A stretch of 64,000 nt of DNA, taken from positions 33,080 to 97,079 of the forward strand of contig JAGQON010000013.1 in assembly GCA_020427395.1 (NCBI GenBank), written 5' to 3'. A model generated the notes under the pieces. The model had not been told where the DNA came from. It saw only the letters and a list, made by a program, of their open reading frames with translations, and ran no database searches. The stretch is from Phycisphaerales bacterium. Its GTDB lineage: Bacteria > Planctomycetota > Phycisphaerae > Phycisphaerales > UBA1924. The number at the start of each line of letters is the position of its first letter. The first letter of the stretch is position 1. Both the position numbers and the translations under genes were made by a program. Of the stretch, positions 43,501 through 51,562 are shown in pieces.

Positions 43501-43629
43501 GTGAGCGGCCGGACTTTTACGCTCACCTGAATCACCCCGGGCGAGGCACCACACCACAACCCGAGCCAAACGAGCTCCGACGCATTTCTACGCCGGAGCC
43601 GTATATTTCATGCCCCAGAAACCCGGGGC
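43501..43629 (-). promoter_or_regulatory. Hairpins between rplL and rpoB (possible attenuator or processing sites)
   Basis: Three hairpins in the rplL-rpoB gap: GCCCC/GGGGC (43612-43629) directly after rplL, CTCCG-A-CG/CG-C-CGGAG (43575-43598) and GTGAGCG/CGCTCAC (43501-43526). None is followed by a T run, so full termination is unlikely. In E. coli the same gap holds an attenuator and an RNase III site; here the similarity is one of position only. The remaining gap (43180-43500) shows no gene. Confidence 0.4.
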
Positions 43630-43637
43630 AAAGACGA

Positions 43638-44045
<408 letters not shown>

Positions 44046-44226
44046 GGTCCAACTCCTTCATGCTCAATGCAACGCGATCTCAATCGCGTGCCAGACTCGC
44101 TCACCCGAGAGGGACCGAACCGCTCGGTTCTTTAACCCACCCCACACACAGCTCGTGGGGCTCAAATAGGGCCAGTCGGGTGACAACGGGTTTTGTGAAC
44201 GGGCGCCCAGTGAACACCCGAGATTC

Positions 44227-44769
44227 TCATGCCTTCGCGATCGCCTCGCCCTTTTCGAGCTTCTCTTCGATCGCCTTGATGATGCCGGCGAGGTTCGAGC
44301 CGGGGCCCTTGACGGCACCGACAAGCTTGCGACCCGGGCTCAGGATGAGCGTGACATCCTTCGCGATTGCCTCTTCGCGGGTCGGGAACTTGCTCAGCGC
44401 CTTGACGCCAGCATCACCCTCGAACAGCATCCCGTCCAGCACCGCGCCCTTGAGCTCGATGTCCGGGAACTTCTTGAGCATCGCGACGATCTCTCGCGCG
44501 ACATCAACAACTGACTCCGCACCGTACGCCAACGCGCTGCTGCCACGGAGCACGCTGCTGAGCGGCTCGAGGTTCGTGTCGGCGAACGCCTGACCGAACA
44601 GCTTGTTGCGCACGATCGTGACGCGGATTTCCTTCTTCGCAAGACCCGAGCGGATCGCGTTCGTGTCGTTCGACTCGATCCCGCGAAGCCCGATGGCGAT
44701 CGCGTTCTCGTTGTCGCCCAGCAGGTCGCGGTACTCACGGATCATCATTTCCTTGACAGGCTTACTCAT
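44227..44769 (-). CDS. rplJ: 50S ribosomal protein L10
   Basis: Base of the ribosomal stalk, 180 residues, which binds L7/L12 dimers through its C-terminal helix (ADLAGIIKAIEEKLEKGEA-like end). Core motifs are MIREYRDLLGDNENAIAIGL and NKLFGQAF. It follows rplA by only 11 bases, so the usual long L10-binding leader between rplA and rplJ is absent. The 181-base gap to rplL (44046-44226) contains hairpins GAACC/GGTTC (44117-44130) and CCCCAC/GTGGGG (44140-44160). Confidence 0.96.
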   Translation of the reverse strand: MSKPVKEMMIREYRDLLGDNENAIAIGLRGIESNDTNAIRSGLAKKEIRVTIVRNKLFGQAFADTNLEPLSSVLRGSSALAYGAESVVDVAREIVAMLKKFPDIELKGAVLDGMLFEGDAGVKALSKFPTREEAIAKDVTLILSPGRKLVGAVKGPGSNLAGIIKAIEEKLEKGEAIAKA

Positions 44770-44780
44770 GATGCTCCTCC

Positions 44781-45470
44781 TTATTCCGCCGCTGCCGCGG
44801 TCTTGATCTGAACGCCGGGGGTCATCGTGCCACTCACGGTGATACGCTTGACATACTCACCACGAACAGCCGCGGGGCGAGCCTTCTCGATCGTCTGCAC
44901 GAAGTGGTTGTAGTTCTCCAGCAGGTCGCCCTCGCTGAAGCTCATGCGACCGATCACGGCGTGGACATTGCCGCCCTTGTCCGCACGGTACTCGACCTTG
45001 CCGGCCGCGAACTCGCCCACCGCTTCGGCGACCTTGGGGGTCACCGTGCCGTTCTTGGGCGAGGGCATCAGCCCCTTGGGACCGAGCACACGACCGAGCT
45101 TGCTGATCACACGCATCATGTCCGGCGAGGCGATCGCGACATCGAAGTCGAACCAGCCGCCGTCCACCTTCTGCATCAGGTCCTCGCCGCCCGCCTCGAC
45201 CGCACCCGCGGCCTTGCAGTCAGCGACCTGAGCCGCGTCACAGAACGCGATCACTCGCTTGGCCTTGCCGATGCCCTTGGGCAGCGACACCGATCCGCGG
45301 ACCATCTGGTCCGCGTGCTTCACATCAACACCCAGCAGCATGCAGACCTCGACGGCCTGGTCGAACTTGGTGGGGATGAACTTCTTCAGGGTCGCGAACG
45401 CCTCGTTGGCCTCGAGGGCCTCCTTGGGGGCGAGCTTCGCGTTTTCCTTTGCTCGTTTGGTCTTCGCCAT
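44781..45470 (-). CDS. rplA: 50S ribosomal protein L1
   Basis: L1 stalk protein of 229 residues that often represses its own operon by binding the leader mRNA. Motifs: SVSLPKGIGKAKRVIAFC, FDVAIASPDMM, VLGPKGLMPSPKNGTVT and KGGNVHAVIGRMSF. The start at ATG 45470 follows the rplK stop by two bases, so translation is coupled. Confidence 0.96.
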   Translation of the reverse strand: MAKTKRAKENAKLAPKEALEANEAFATLKKFIPTKFDQAVEVCMLLGVDVKHADQMVRGSVSLPKGIGKAKRVIAFCDAAQVADCKAAGAVEAGGEDLMQKVDGGWFDFDVAIASPDMMRVISKLGRVLGPKGLMPSPKNGTVTPKVAEAVGEFAAGKVEYRADKGGNVHAVIGRMSFSEGDLLENYNHFVQTIEKARPAAVRGEYVKRITVSGTMTPGVQIKTAAAAE

Positions 45471-45472
45471 GA

Positions 45473-45901
45473 TCAGCCCTCCACCTCGATGCCCATGGAA
45501 CGCGCCGTGCCCGCGATGATGCGAGCCCCCGCGTCGAGATCGTGCGAGTTGATGTCCGCACCCTTCTCTTCCGCGATCTTGCGGCACTGCTCCCAGGTGA
45601 TCTTGCCGATCTTCTTGGTGTTGGGCTCGCCAGAGCCCTTCTCCACGCCGGCGGCTTCCTTGATCAGCACGCTCGCGGGCGACGACTTGATCTCGAACTC
45701 GAACGAGCGATCGTTGTACACCGTCACCACGCAGCCAACGACCTTGCCGTTGAGCGCGCCGGTCGCGGCGTTGAACTGCTGAATAAACTGACCCGGGTTC
45801 ACACCCTTGGCACCCAGCACAGGACCCAGAGGCGGCGCAGGCGTCGCCTGCCCACCGGGGGCCATGATCTTGAACTTGGCAGTTACTTCTTTGTCGGCCA
45901 T
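45473..45901 (-). CDS. rplK: 50S ribosomal protein L11
   Basis: Part of the GTPase-associated centre, 142 residues. KIMAPGGQATPAPPLGPVLG, GVNPGQFIQQFN and the C-terminal rRNA-binding domain with AGVEKGSGEPN and GTARSMGIEVEG. Start ATG 45901 follows GGGAGGTGGAG. It is the first gene of rplKAJL-rpoBC; secE, nusG and tuf are not upstream here, where a GNAT gene lies instead. Confidence 0.96.
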   Translation of the reverse strand: MADKEVTAKFKIMAPGGQATPAPPLGPVLGAKGVNPGQFIQQFNAATGALNGKVVGCVVTVYNDRSFEFEIKSSPASVLIKEAAGVEKGSGEPNTKKIGKITWEQCRKIAEEKGADINSHDLDAGARIIAGTARSMGIEVEG

Positions 45902-45936
45902 GATGTCTCCACCTCCCACACGACGCTTGCTCGCCC

Positions 45937-45977
45937 CGGGATTACTCCCGAAACTCGCGTTTTCGGCCTGAAAACGC
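45937..45977 (-). promoter_or_regulatory. Two hairpins in the rplK leader
   Basis: CGGGA-TTAC-TCCCG (45937-45950) and GCGTTTTC-GGCCT-GAAAACGC (45957-45977), both perfect, lie 36-76 bases before rplK. Their position fits a ribosomal-protein (L1) autoregulatory leader, but I could not match an L1-binding consensus. Confidence 0.45.
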
Positions 45978-46087
45978 ACACCGTGTGGTTCGTACGGCTG
46001 ATAGAACGCCCCCGACACACGCCGAGAGCAGGGCCCCGACTTTAGGCCCCCCGCCACCACTGGTCGATCAAGACCCAACCCAAATTG

Positions 46088-46807
46088 TCACAATTCCTGC
46101 TCAGCACAGGATTTCCCGGCACCGCCTGTGCCCCGGATCATCAACAGGCTGTTCCCATCCCGCCCAACAATCATAAACCCATGTTTTTTATAGAGCGATT
46201 GAGCTCGCGTGTTCAGTGGCTCGACATGAAGCCAAACAGAGTCCGCACTTCGCAACTCTGCTAAAGCAAGATAATCACGAACAATTGCCGAACCCAGTCC
46301 TTTTCCACGCACTGTTTTATCCACTGCCATCAAAGCAAGGTGAAACTCACTGCTCGAGTTCACAACCCCGCACCTGTTCACAGATCGAGTATTTGTACTG
46401 ACTACGCCTTCAGACCCTGCATGCGCCGCTTTGTTTGTCGCGCGAGGGGCTGATCTCACTCGTCTCTTCTTCAAGAACAAGGCGAGTAGGCGAGGATTCC
46501 AAAGCAAAATCAGAACCTTTGCCAGCTTAGAGTGCGGACCACGATGAAGCATCCGATCCCAAGCCTCAAAGTCACTTGCCAGAACACTAAACCCAACAAC
46601 GCGCTCCGGCGATCCGGGCTCGTCAACTTGAATACTCGCAACCCTCACGAAGCAGTCTGAACTCTCGAGAACCCGAACCCACCAGCCGCAGATCACAATG
46701 GAAGGAGCAAACCAAGCCACCCAGGCTCTCCAACCATGACGGCAGAGCCGGACTATCGCCCGCACATCTGCAGGTGTGGCATCCCGAACTTGGACATCGC
46801 TTTCCAT
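46088..46807 (-). CDS. GNAT-family N-acetyltransferase
   Basis: A 239-residue acetyltransferase. The CoA-binding motif is VDKTVRGKGLGSAIVRDYLA (about 163-182), followed by VEPLNTRAQSLYKKHGFMIVG typical of GNAT C-terminal halves. The middle (about 95-145) is basic and long, with KKRRVRSAPRATNKAA. It is the last gene of the envelope operon, 26 bases after the FemAB-like gene. GC is lower than in the first genes of the operon. Confidence 0.85.
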   Translation of the reverse strand: MESDVQVRDATPADVRAIVRLCRHGWRAWVAWFAPSIVICGWWVRVLESSDCFVRVASIQVDEPGSPERVVGFSVLASDFEAWDRMLHRGPHSKLAKVLILLWNPRLLALFLKKRRVRSAPRATNKAAHAGSEGVVSTNTRSVNRCGVVNSSSEFHLALMAVDKTVRGKGLGSAIVRDYLALAELRSADSVWLHVEPLNTRAQSLYKKHGFMIVGRDGNSLLMIRGTGGAGKSCAEQEL

Positions 46808-46833
46808 ACAACCACGCTCTTGCCAACTCGTGA

Positions 46834-47862
46834 CTACGAATCCGTAGATGAACTAATGGCCTTCCTCTTGGCTCGCGCTCGCTGCTCGTATTTGTCCTTC
46901 AACCATTTGATGAGTGGATTCTTTGCTCGCTCCCAATGCGCACAGTTCATTCGCTCTACTGGGCCGAATGTAGATTTGAACCGGCCGGGCTGCCCGCAAG
47001 TCGAATGGAAGTCATAGCAAACCATCCCCATTTCTTTGCAACGCCGAATCGCTTCCCAATGCAGAAGGTTGTTCGAAGGAAGTGTTCGCTTTTCTGCGTA
47101 TGTCGCACCAGCGAAGAACATGCCGGTTCTGTCATCGTGCGGGATGATCAGGGTTGCCACTCGCTCTCCCTCATAAAACGCGCTGGGCACCAGCAACTCG
47201 CCCCGGGGTGAGAGCTCATCAAACATACAGCGTAGCAAAGCTTCGCTGTAAGGAGATTTCAGTCCTGATTTCGCATATGTCTCCATTGCCATCTCCAAGA
47301 ATGAATCGATGTAATCGTCCCCTTCTTCAAAGATGACTTCAATGCCGAGTTTCATGCCCTTTCGAACCCGAGTTCGGCAAGTCCCTTTCAGCCCCGAGAA
47401 TAACTCGTTCTCGCTGGGATGGAGATCGAGCTCAAAGGCATCAAAGCCTTTAGTTCGCTTAAAACCAATCCCAGACCAGTCCAGATCCACATCCATGCAA
47501 CGGGTTGTGATGAAAGATGGATTCGACACCGGAGACGACGCCAGCATAGCCTGAATCGAATCTAATTTTTTATCACACACCGAAGTAAACAAAGGTCCCA
47601 TGTAGCATGTATTCCAGCCCGGCAATGGAGACGCACCGATACGCAGAGGTCCCTTTCTGATGATGCTGATTGGCCATACAGCCAAAAGACCTCTTTCGTC
47701 TTTGCACGCTACAAGATGAAACTTCACGCCTTCGCTGCGCTCGATCGCTCGTACCCAGCTCGCGCGGTGGTATATCGTTCGCAAATCACACTGATCGACG
47801 AGCGTATCCCATTTCTCCAGTGGGACGATCATCGTCTCAAGCTCGGATGATGTCCTGCTCAT
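46834..47862 (-). CDS. FemAB/BioF2-like acyltransferase, copy A (low GC)
   Basis: A 342-residue protein of the FemAB/GNAT_6 type, the fold of enzymes that add aminoacyl or acyl groups to cell-wall or exopolysaccharide precursors. Visible motifs are YHRASWVRAIE near the N-terminus, GTCRTRVRKG (about 160), VATLIIPHDDRTGMFFAGAT (about 235), NNLLHWEAIRRCKEMGM and the end YDF..GQPGRFKSTFG. It is about half identical to the next gene by eye. Its ATG overlaps the upstream stop (47859-47862). Parts of the gene count near 43% GC, against about 63% in its paralogue. Confidence 0.83.
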   Translation of the reverse strand: MSRTSSELETMIVPLEKWDTLVDQCDLRTIYHRASWVRAIERSEGVKFHLVACKDERGLLAVWPISIIRKGPLRIGASPLPGWNTCYMGPLFTSVCDKKLDSIQAMLASSPVSNPSFITTRCMDVDLDWSGIGFKRTKGFDAFELDLHPSENELFSGLKGTCRTRVRKGMKLGIEVIFEEGDDYIDSFLEMAMETYAKSGLKSPYSEALLRCMFDELSPRGELLVPSAFYEGERVATLIIPHDDRTGMFFAGATYAEKRTLPSNNLLHWEAIRRCKEMGMVCYDFHSTCGQPGRFKSTFGPVERMNCAHWERAKNPLIKWLKDKYEQRARAKRKAISSSTDS

Positions 47863-48893
47863 TCTGAACTCGCTTCCGCCTTTGGTAACTGAGGACTATT
47901 GATCTTTCGTCTCGCACGCGATCGCTGCTCGTACTTTTCACGCATCCACTTCACCAACGGATTACTCGAACGCTCCCAGTGGACACAGCTCACCCGCTCG
48001 TCTGGGCCAAAGGTCTTCTTGAACTGACCGGGCTTGCCGCTTGTTGAGATGAAATCGTAACGCGTCATCCCCATCGATTTGCAGGCCAGCATCGTCTCCC
48101 AGTGAAGCAGGTTGTTCGGCACCAGCGAGAGCTTGTCCGCGAACGATCCACCGGCGAAGTACATCGCCGTTCGCCCGTCATGCGGGATCACCAGCGTCGC
48201 GACCCGATCATCACCGTGAAACGCGCTAGTTACCACCAGCTCGCCCGAGGCATGCAGACGCTCGTGCATCGCACGAATAAACCCCCGGCTGTATGGCGGA
48301 CGCTGATTCGACTTGATGAATACATCCTCCGCCATCGTGCAGAAGTCCTCGATATACGAATCGTCCTCTTCCACCCGAACGACCAACCCGTTCTTCGAGC
48401 CCTTGCGCACGCGGGTCCGGCAGGTACCCTTCATCGCCGAGAACAGCTCTTCCTCGCTCTTCGTGAGATCGATCTCATAGGTAGAGAACGCCCTCGTGCG
48501 CTGGAACCCGAGAGTCGAGAGATCGAGATCGACATGCATGCACCGTGTTGCCAGGAATGAAGGATTCGAGATCGGCTTTGCACGCATCATCATGTTGATG
48601 ACAGCCAAAGGATCTCCGCAGTCAGGGGTAAACACAGGCCCAAGATAAGCCGTATTCCACCCCGGCAACGGTGAGCCACCCACCCTCAGTGGCCCCTTCC
48701 GCAACAAGCCAACCGGCCATGCGCACTGCAGCACCCCATCACGCTCGCAGACTACTCGGGAGAACTCCGCATCCCCCACCGCCTCAAGCGCACCGAGCCA
48801 CGCCCCGCGGTGGTACACCGTCGAAAGTGGACACCGATCCAGCAGCGAATCCCACTCCTGCTCATCCGCTTCTCGAACATGATAACCGCTCAT
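47859..48893 (-). CDS. FemAB/BioF2-like acyltransferase, copy B
   Basis: Paralogue of the preceding entry, 344 residues and collinear along its whole length: YHRGAWLGALE, RKGPLRVGGSPLPGWNT, the identical GTCRTRVRKG, VATLVIPHDGRTAMYFAGGS, NNLLHWETMLACKSMGM, YDFISTSGKPGQFKKTFGP. Shared invariant stretches mark probable active-site and structural positions. Start overlaps the deacetylase stop (48890-48893). It shows normal genomic GC. Likely role: modification of a peptidoglycan or polysaccharide unit together with the deacetylase; substrate unknown. Confidence 0.84.
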   Translation of the reverse strand: MSGYHVREADEQEWDSLLDRCPLSTVYHRGAWLGALEAVGDAEFSRVVCERDGVLQCAWPVGLLRKGPLRVGGSPLPGWNTAYLGPVFTPDCGDPLAVINMMMRAKPISNPSFLATRCMHVDLDLSTLGFQRTRAFSTYEIDLTKSEEELFSAMKGTCRTRVRKGSKNGLVVRVEEDDSYIEDFCTMAEDVFIKSNQRPPYSRGFIRAMHERLHASGELVVTSAFHGDDRVATLVIPHDGRTAMYFAGGSFADKLSLVPNNLLHWETMLACKSMGMTRYDFISTSGKPGQFKKTFGPDERVSCVHWERSSNPLVKWMREKYEQRSRARRKINSPQLPKAEASSE

Positions 48894-49606
48894 GCCACCA
48901 CCCCGCCCTCAAGCTCACGCATCGTAACCAGACGCAACCCGCGATCGCGCGCACCATCGATCAGATATCGCGTCAGCGCGAGCATGTACTCGCGACGGTG
49001 TGGCTCGTCGTGATGGCAGTGCATCAGCACAACACGCTCGCCGCTGTCAAGCATCCGACCCGCCACGACGGCAGGATCATCGAACGAATCCAGCGTGTCG
49101 TTCGCTGGAACGGTCCACCAGTGGACCCGGCGTCCTCGCAGGCGCATGCCCAGCCAGGTCAGCAGCGTGATCTTCCCGAAGGGAGGGCGATAAGCTTCAC
49201 GCTCACTGACCACGCCCGAAAGCGTCTCGTACCCACGCATCGCATCACGATATTCGAACCAGAACGGTTTCTTCCACGCGTTCTTGTGCGAATGCGTGTG
49301 CGTCGCCAGCTGATGCCCGCTCTCCCTGAGCCGACGAAGCATCTCCCCATTGAGCTCGGCACGGAACCCAACGAGATAAAAAGTCGCTGGCACGCTCTTC
49401 TCATCCAGCAGATCGAGCAGCTGCCCGGTAGTCACCCCATCAGGACCATCGTCATATGTCAGCGCCAGGACGCCATCAATCGATCCCCAACGCCGTTCCT
49501 GCAACGCCCTGATCGCCAAGGGCAAGCCGTACATCATCACAGCCGCGACGATAGCAACGGCTACAACTCCCCCGATCGTGATGATGATGCTCATTCCCAT
49601 TGTCAC
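48890..49606 (-). CDS. Membrane-anchored polysaccharide deacetylase
   Basis: A 238-residue protein with an N-terminal membrane helix (IIITIGGVVAVAIVAAVMMY) and a NodB-type deacetylase domain. Motif 1 is LTYDDGPDG with the catalytic base Asp, motif 2 is the metal-binding HTHSH, motif 3 is YRPPFGK and motif 5 is VVLMHCHHDE. It probably removes N- or O-acetyl groups from peptidoglycan or exopolysaccharide outside the membrane. It heads an operon of four genes joined by ATGA overlaps and short spacing (deacetylase, FemAB B, FemAB A, GNAT). Confidence 0.9.
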   Translation of the reverse strand: MTMGMSIIITIGGVVAVAIVAAVMMYGLPLAIRALQERRWGSIDGVLALTYDDGPDGVTTGQLLDLLDEKSVPATFYLVGFRAELNGEMLRRLRESGHQLATHTHSHKNAWKKPFWFEYRDAMRGYETLSGVVSEREAYRPPFGKITLLTWLGMRLRGRRVHWWTVPANDTLDSFDDPAVVAGRMLDSGERVVLMHCHHDEPHRREYMLALTRYLIDGARDRGLRLVTMRELEGGVVA

Positions 49607-49705
49607 TCAGCTATGCCAATCCATTATCTGTATCGACCACGAATGGATCAGGGCACAAGGCTACAGAACTGATTCAAGAAGAAAATGCGCACAATGTCGG
49701 TTATG

Positions 49706-49732
49706 AAAAAAAGAACGGCCTCTCGGCCGTTC
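49706..49732 (-). terminator. Terminator after the beta-helix gene
   Basis: GAACGGCC-TCTC-GGCCGTTC (49713-49732), a perfect 8-base stem, followed on the minus strand by seven Ts (A run 49706-49712). Confidence 0.92.
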
Positions 49733-49757
49733 CTGCATGGTTCTGATTGTCTTCGGT

Positions 49758-51380
49758 TCAGTTGCCCAGTCCGTATCCGGCCCGTATCCAGCGGGCGGCC
49801 TCGCCGCCGGTGTACCGGGCATCCCAGTTGGCCCGGCTCATGTTGCGGGCCTTTTCAATGAACGCCTCGGCATCATCAAGCCCAAGGTGCTGGGCATAGT
49901 CATCGAGGTTCCTACCGAGGATCGTCGACTCGCCCGAGCTGTTGATCGAATCGCCGGTCACGAATCCCTGCCCGATCCAATCCTGGAAATCGATACTGCC
50001 GCCGTCGATAAAGAACGCCTCGGTATCGCCCGAGAAGCCCGACATGTCGTTGCCCACGAACTGGAAGCGGTCGCTGTAGCGCAGGTTGATGACGCGCGAT
50101 GTTCCGGGCATATGCCACTGGTTATTGAGAAACTTCACACTTCCCTGCACCTCGGCACCCGATTTGATCGCGTGCCCGCGGTTCTCAGAATCAACATAGT
50201 TGAATGCGATATTTTGTTCAAATACCACATCGCCAGCATACCCATTGATTGAAAATGCCGTAGGAACGCCACCAGTGCCGTAATCAGCAACAACATTCTG
50301 TTTCACAACTGTATTATCTGCTCGCTCGACCCAGATGCCGATCCCGGCGCCATCAGCAGTATTGTTTGCCAACTGCCCACCGAGCACAACATTGCCGATG
50401 ATCGAACCCTGCGCCGACTGCGCCGGCCACTCAAGGGCCGTGTATCCAAAGCGCAATCCCAAACCATTCGAATACATCAGATTATTGATGGCGTGACCAC
50501 CAGTCCGCATCTGGACCCCTGCCGCCGCTGCTCGAGAAGTCAGGTTGCCCTTGAAGACCACCCCGAATGTATCGGTCTGCAAATATACATTCTGATCAAA
50601 GGTGGTCGGCTCCGCACCTGGCACATTTTCATTCCAGCCATTGTGATCAAAGACATTCTCTTCGAGGAGAACTCCATTACAGTTCTTGACAAAGATGCCC
50701 TGCGAGTGGCCGTTGTCGGACCATGAATCAACAATCACATTGCGTCGGAGTTCAATATTGTGATACTGCTCACCAACAGCTTGGATGACGATGTTGTCCT
50801 TGAAGCCAGAGATGAGACAATCCTCAAGCAGCAGATCTGATCCATTCGAGAGCCATCGGAATCCAATCGAAGAGTTGCCTGGCTCGCGGTCACCCAGTAC
50901 TGCGATACCAACAATGGCAACATGGCTCACTTCACGATTCATCGGACCTACAAGGAAGCTCGAGTCCTGAAGCACGACTCTGGGCCGCGCATCTCCCTCG
51001 CCATACGCAGAAATCAGTACACGCTCATTGTCACTCCGACCTGATAGCGACCAACCGTTAAACCCCTCGTTCCAGGTATCCCCTCGCTTCATCAGCACCC
51101 AGTCCGGGTACCCATCCCGAACCAACTCCTCCGCTCGCGCAAGCGTCCGGACCGGCTTGGAGGGGGTCAGCCCTGAGTTATGGTCGTTGCCCTCTGACGA
51201 GGAAACAAAGATGATGCGGGTGTCCACACTGGGCTCGAGCACGCTCCATCCCTCAGGGTTGCGATCGATCGCCAGTGCCGGCGAGACGCATGCCCCTGCC
51301 GTCACCGCGAGGGCGACCGCAAGGGTCGGGACGCGGACCGGGCGAAGAGACGAAAAGCGAAGCGGAAGATCGTGCTGCAT
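49758..51380 (-). CDS. Secreted right-handed parallel beta-helix protein
   Basis: A 540-residue protein with a signal peptide (VPTLAVALAVTAGACVSPALA). The mature part opens with FVSSSEGNDHNSGLTPSKPVRTLARAEELV, typical of pectate-lyase-like or DUF1565-type helices, and goes on with many beta-helix rungs (LLLEDCLISGFKDNI, IELRRNVIVDSW, GVLLEENVFDHNGW, VVKQNVVADYG, VVFEQNIAFNYV). It may bind or cut polysaccharide; no lyase active site is certain. Start ATG 51380 is chosen because the signal peptide begins there. Confidence 0.85.
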   Translation of the reverse strand: MQHDLPLRFSSLRPVRVPTLAVALAVTAGACVSPALAIDRNPEGWSVLEPSVDTRIIFVSSSEGNDHNSGLTPSKPVRTLARAEELVRDGYPDWVLMKRGDTWNEGFNGWSLSGRSDNERVLISAYGEGDARPRVVLQDSSFLVGPMNREVSHVAIVGIAVLGDREPGNSSIGFRWLSNGSDLLLEDCLISGFKDNIVIQAVGEQYHNIELRRNVIVDSWSDNGHSQGIFVKNCNGVLLEENVFDHNGWNENVPGAEPTTFDQNVYLQTDTFGVVFKGNLTSRAAAAGVQMRTGGHAINNLMYSNGLGLRFGYTALEWPAQSAQGSIIGNVVLGGQLANNTADGAGIGIWVERADNTVVKQNVVADYGTGGVPTAFSINGYAGDVVFEQNIAFNYVDSENRGHAIKSGAEVQGSVKFLNNQWHMPGTSRVINLRYSDRFQFVGNDMSGFSGDTEAFFIDGGSIDFQDWIGQGFVTGDSINSSGESTILGRNLDDYAQHLGLDDAEAFIEKARNMSRANWDARYTGGEAARWIRAGYGLGN

Positions 51381-51562
51381 GGTGAATAGACCTCGTGCTC
51401 GGGGAAAGCGCCTGTCAGGAGACTCCGTGCTGATATCGTCGAATTTCACGCCGACGAAACCAGCCCTTTCACAACCCGCCACGATTCTCGGACTTCAGCA
51501 TACCCCCTAAACCCACCGGATTAACACGCAATCCGTAGGATCGAACGCAGATTCTCTCGCCA

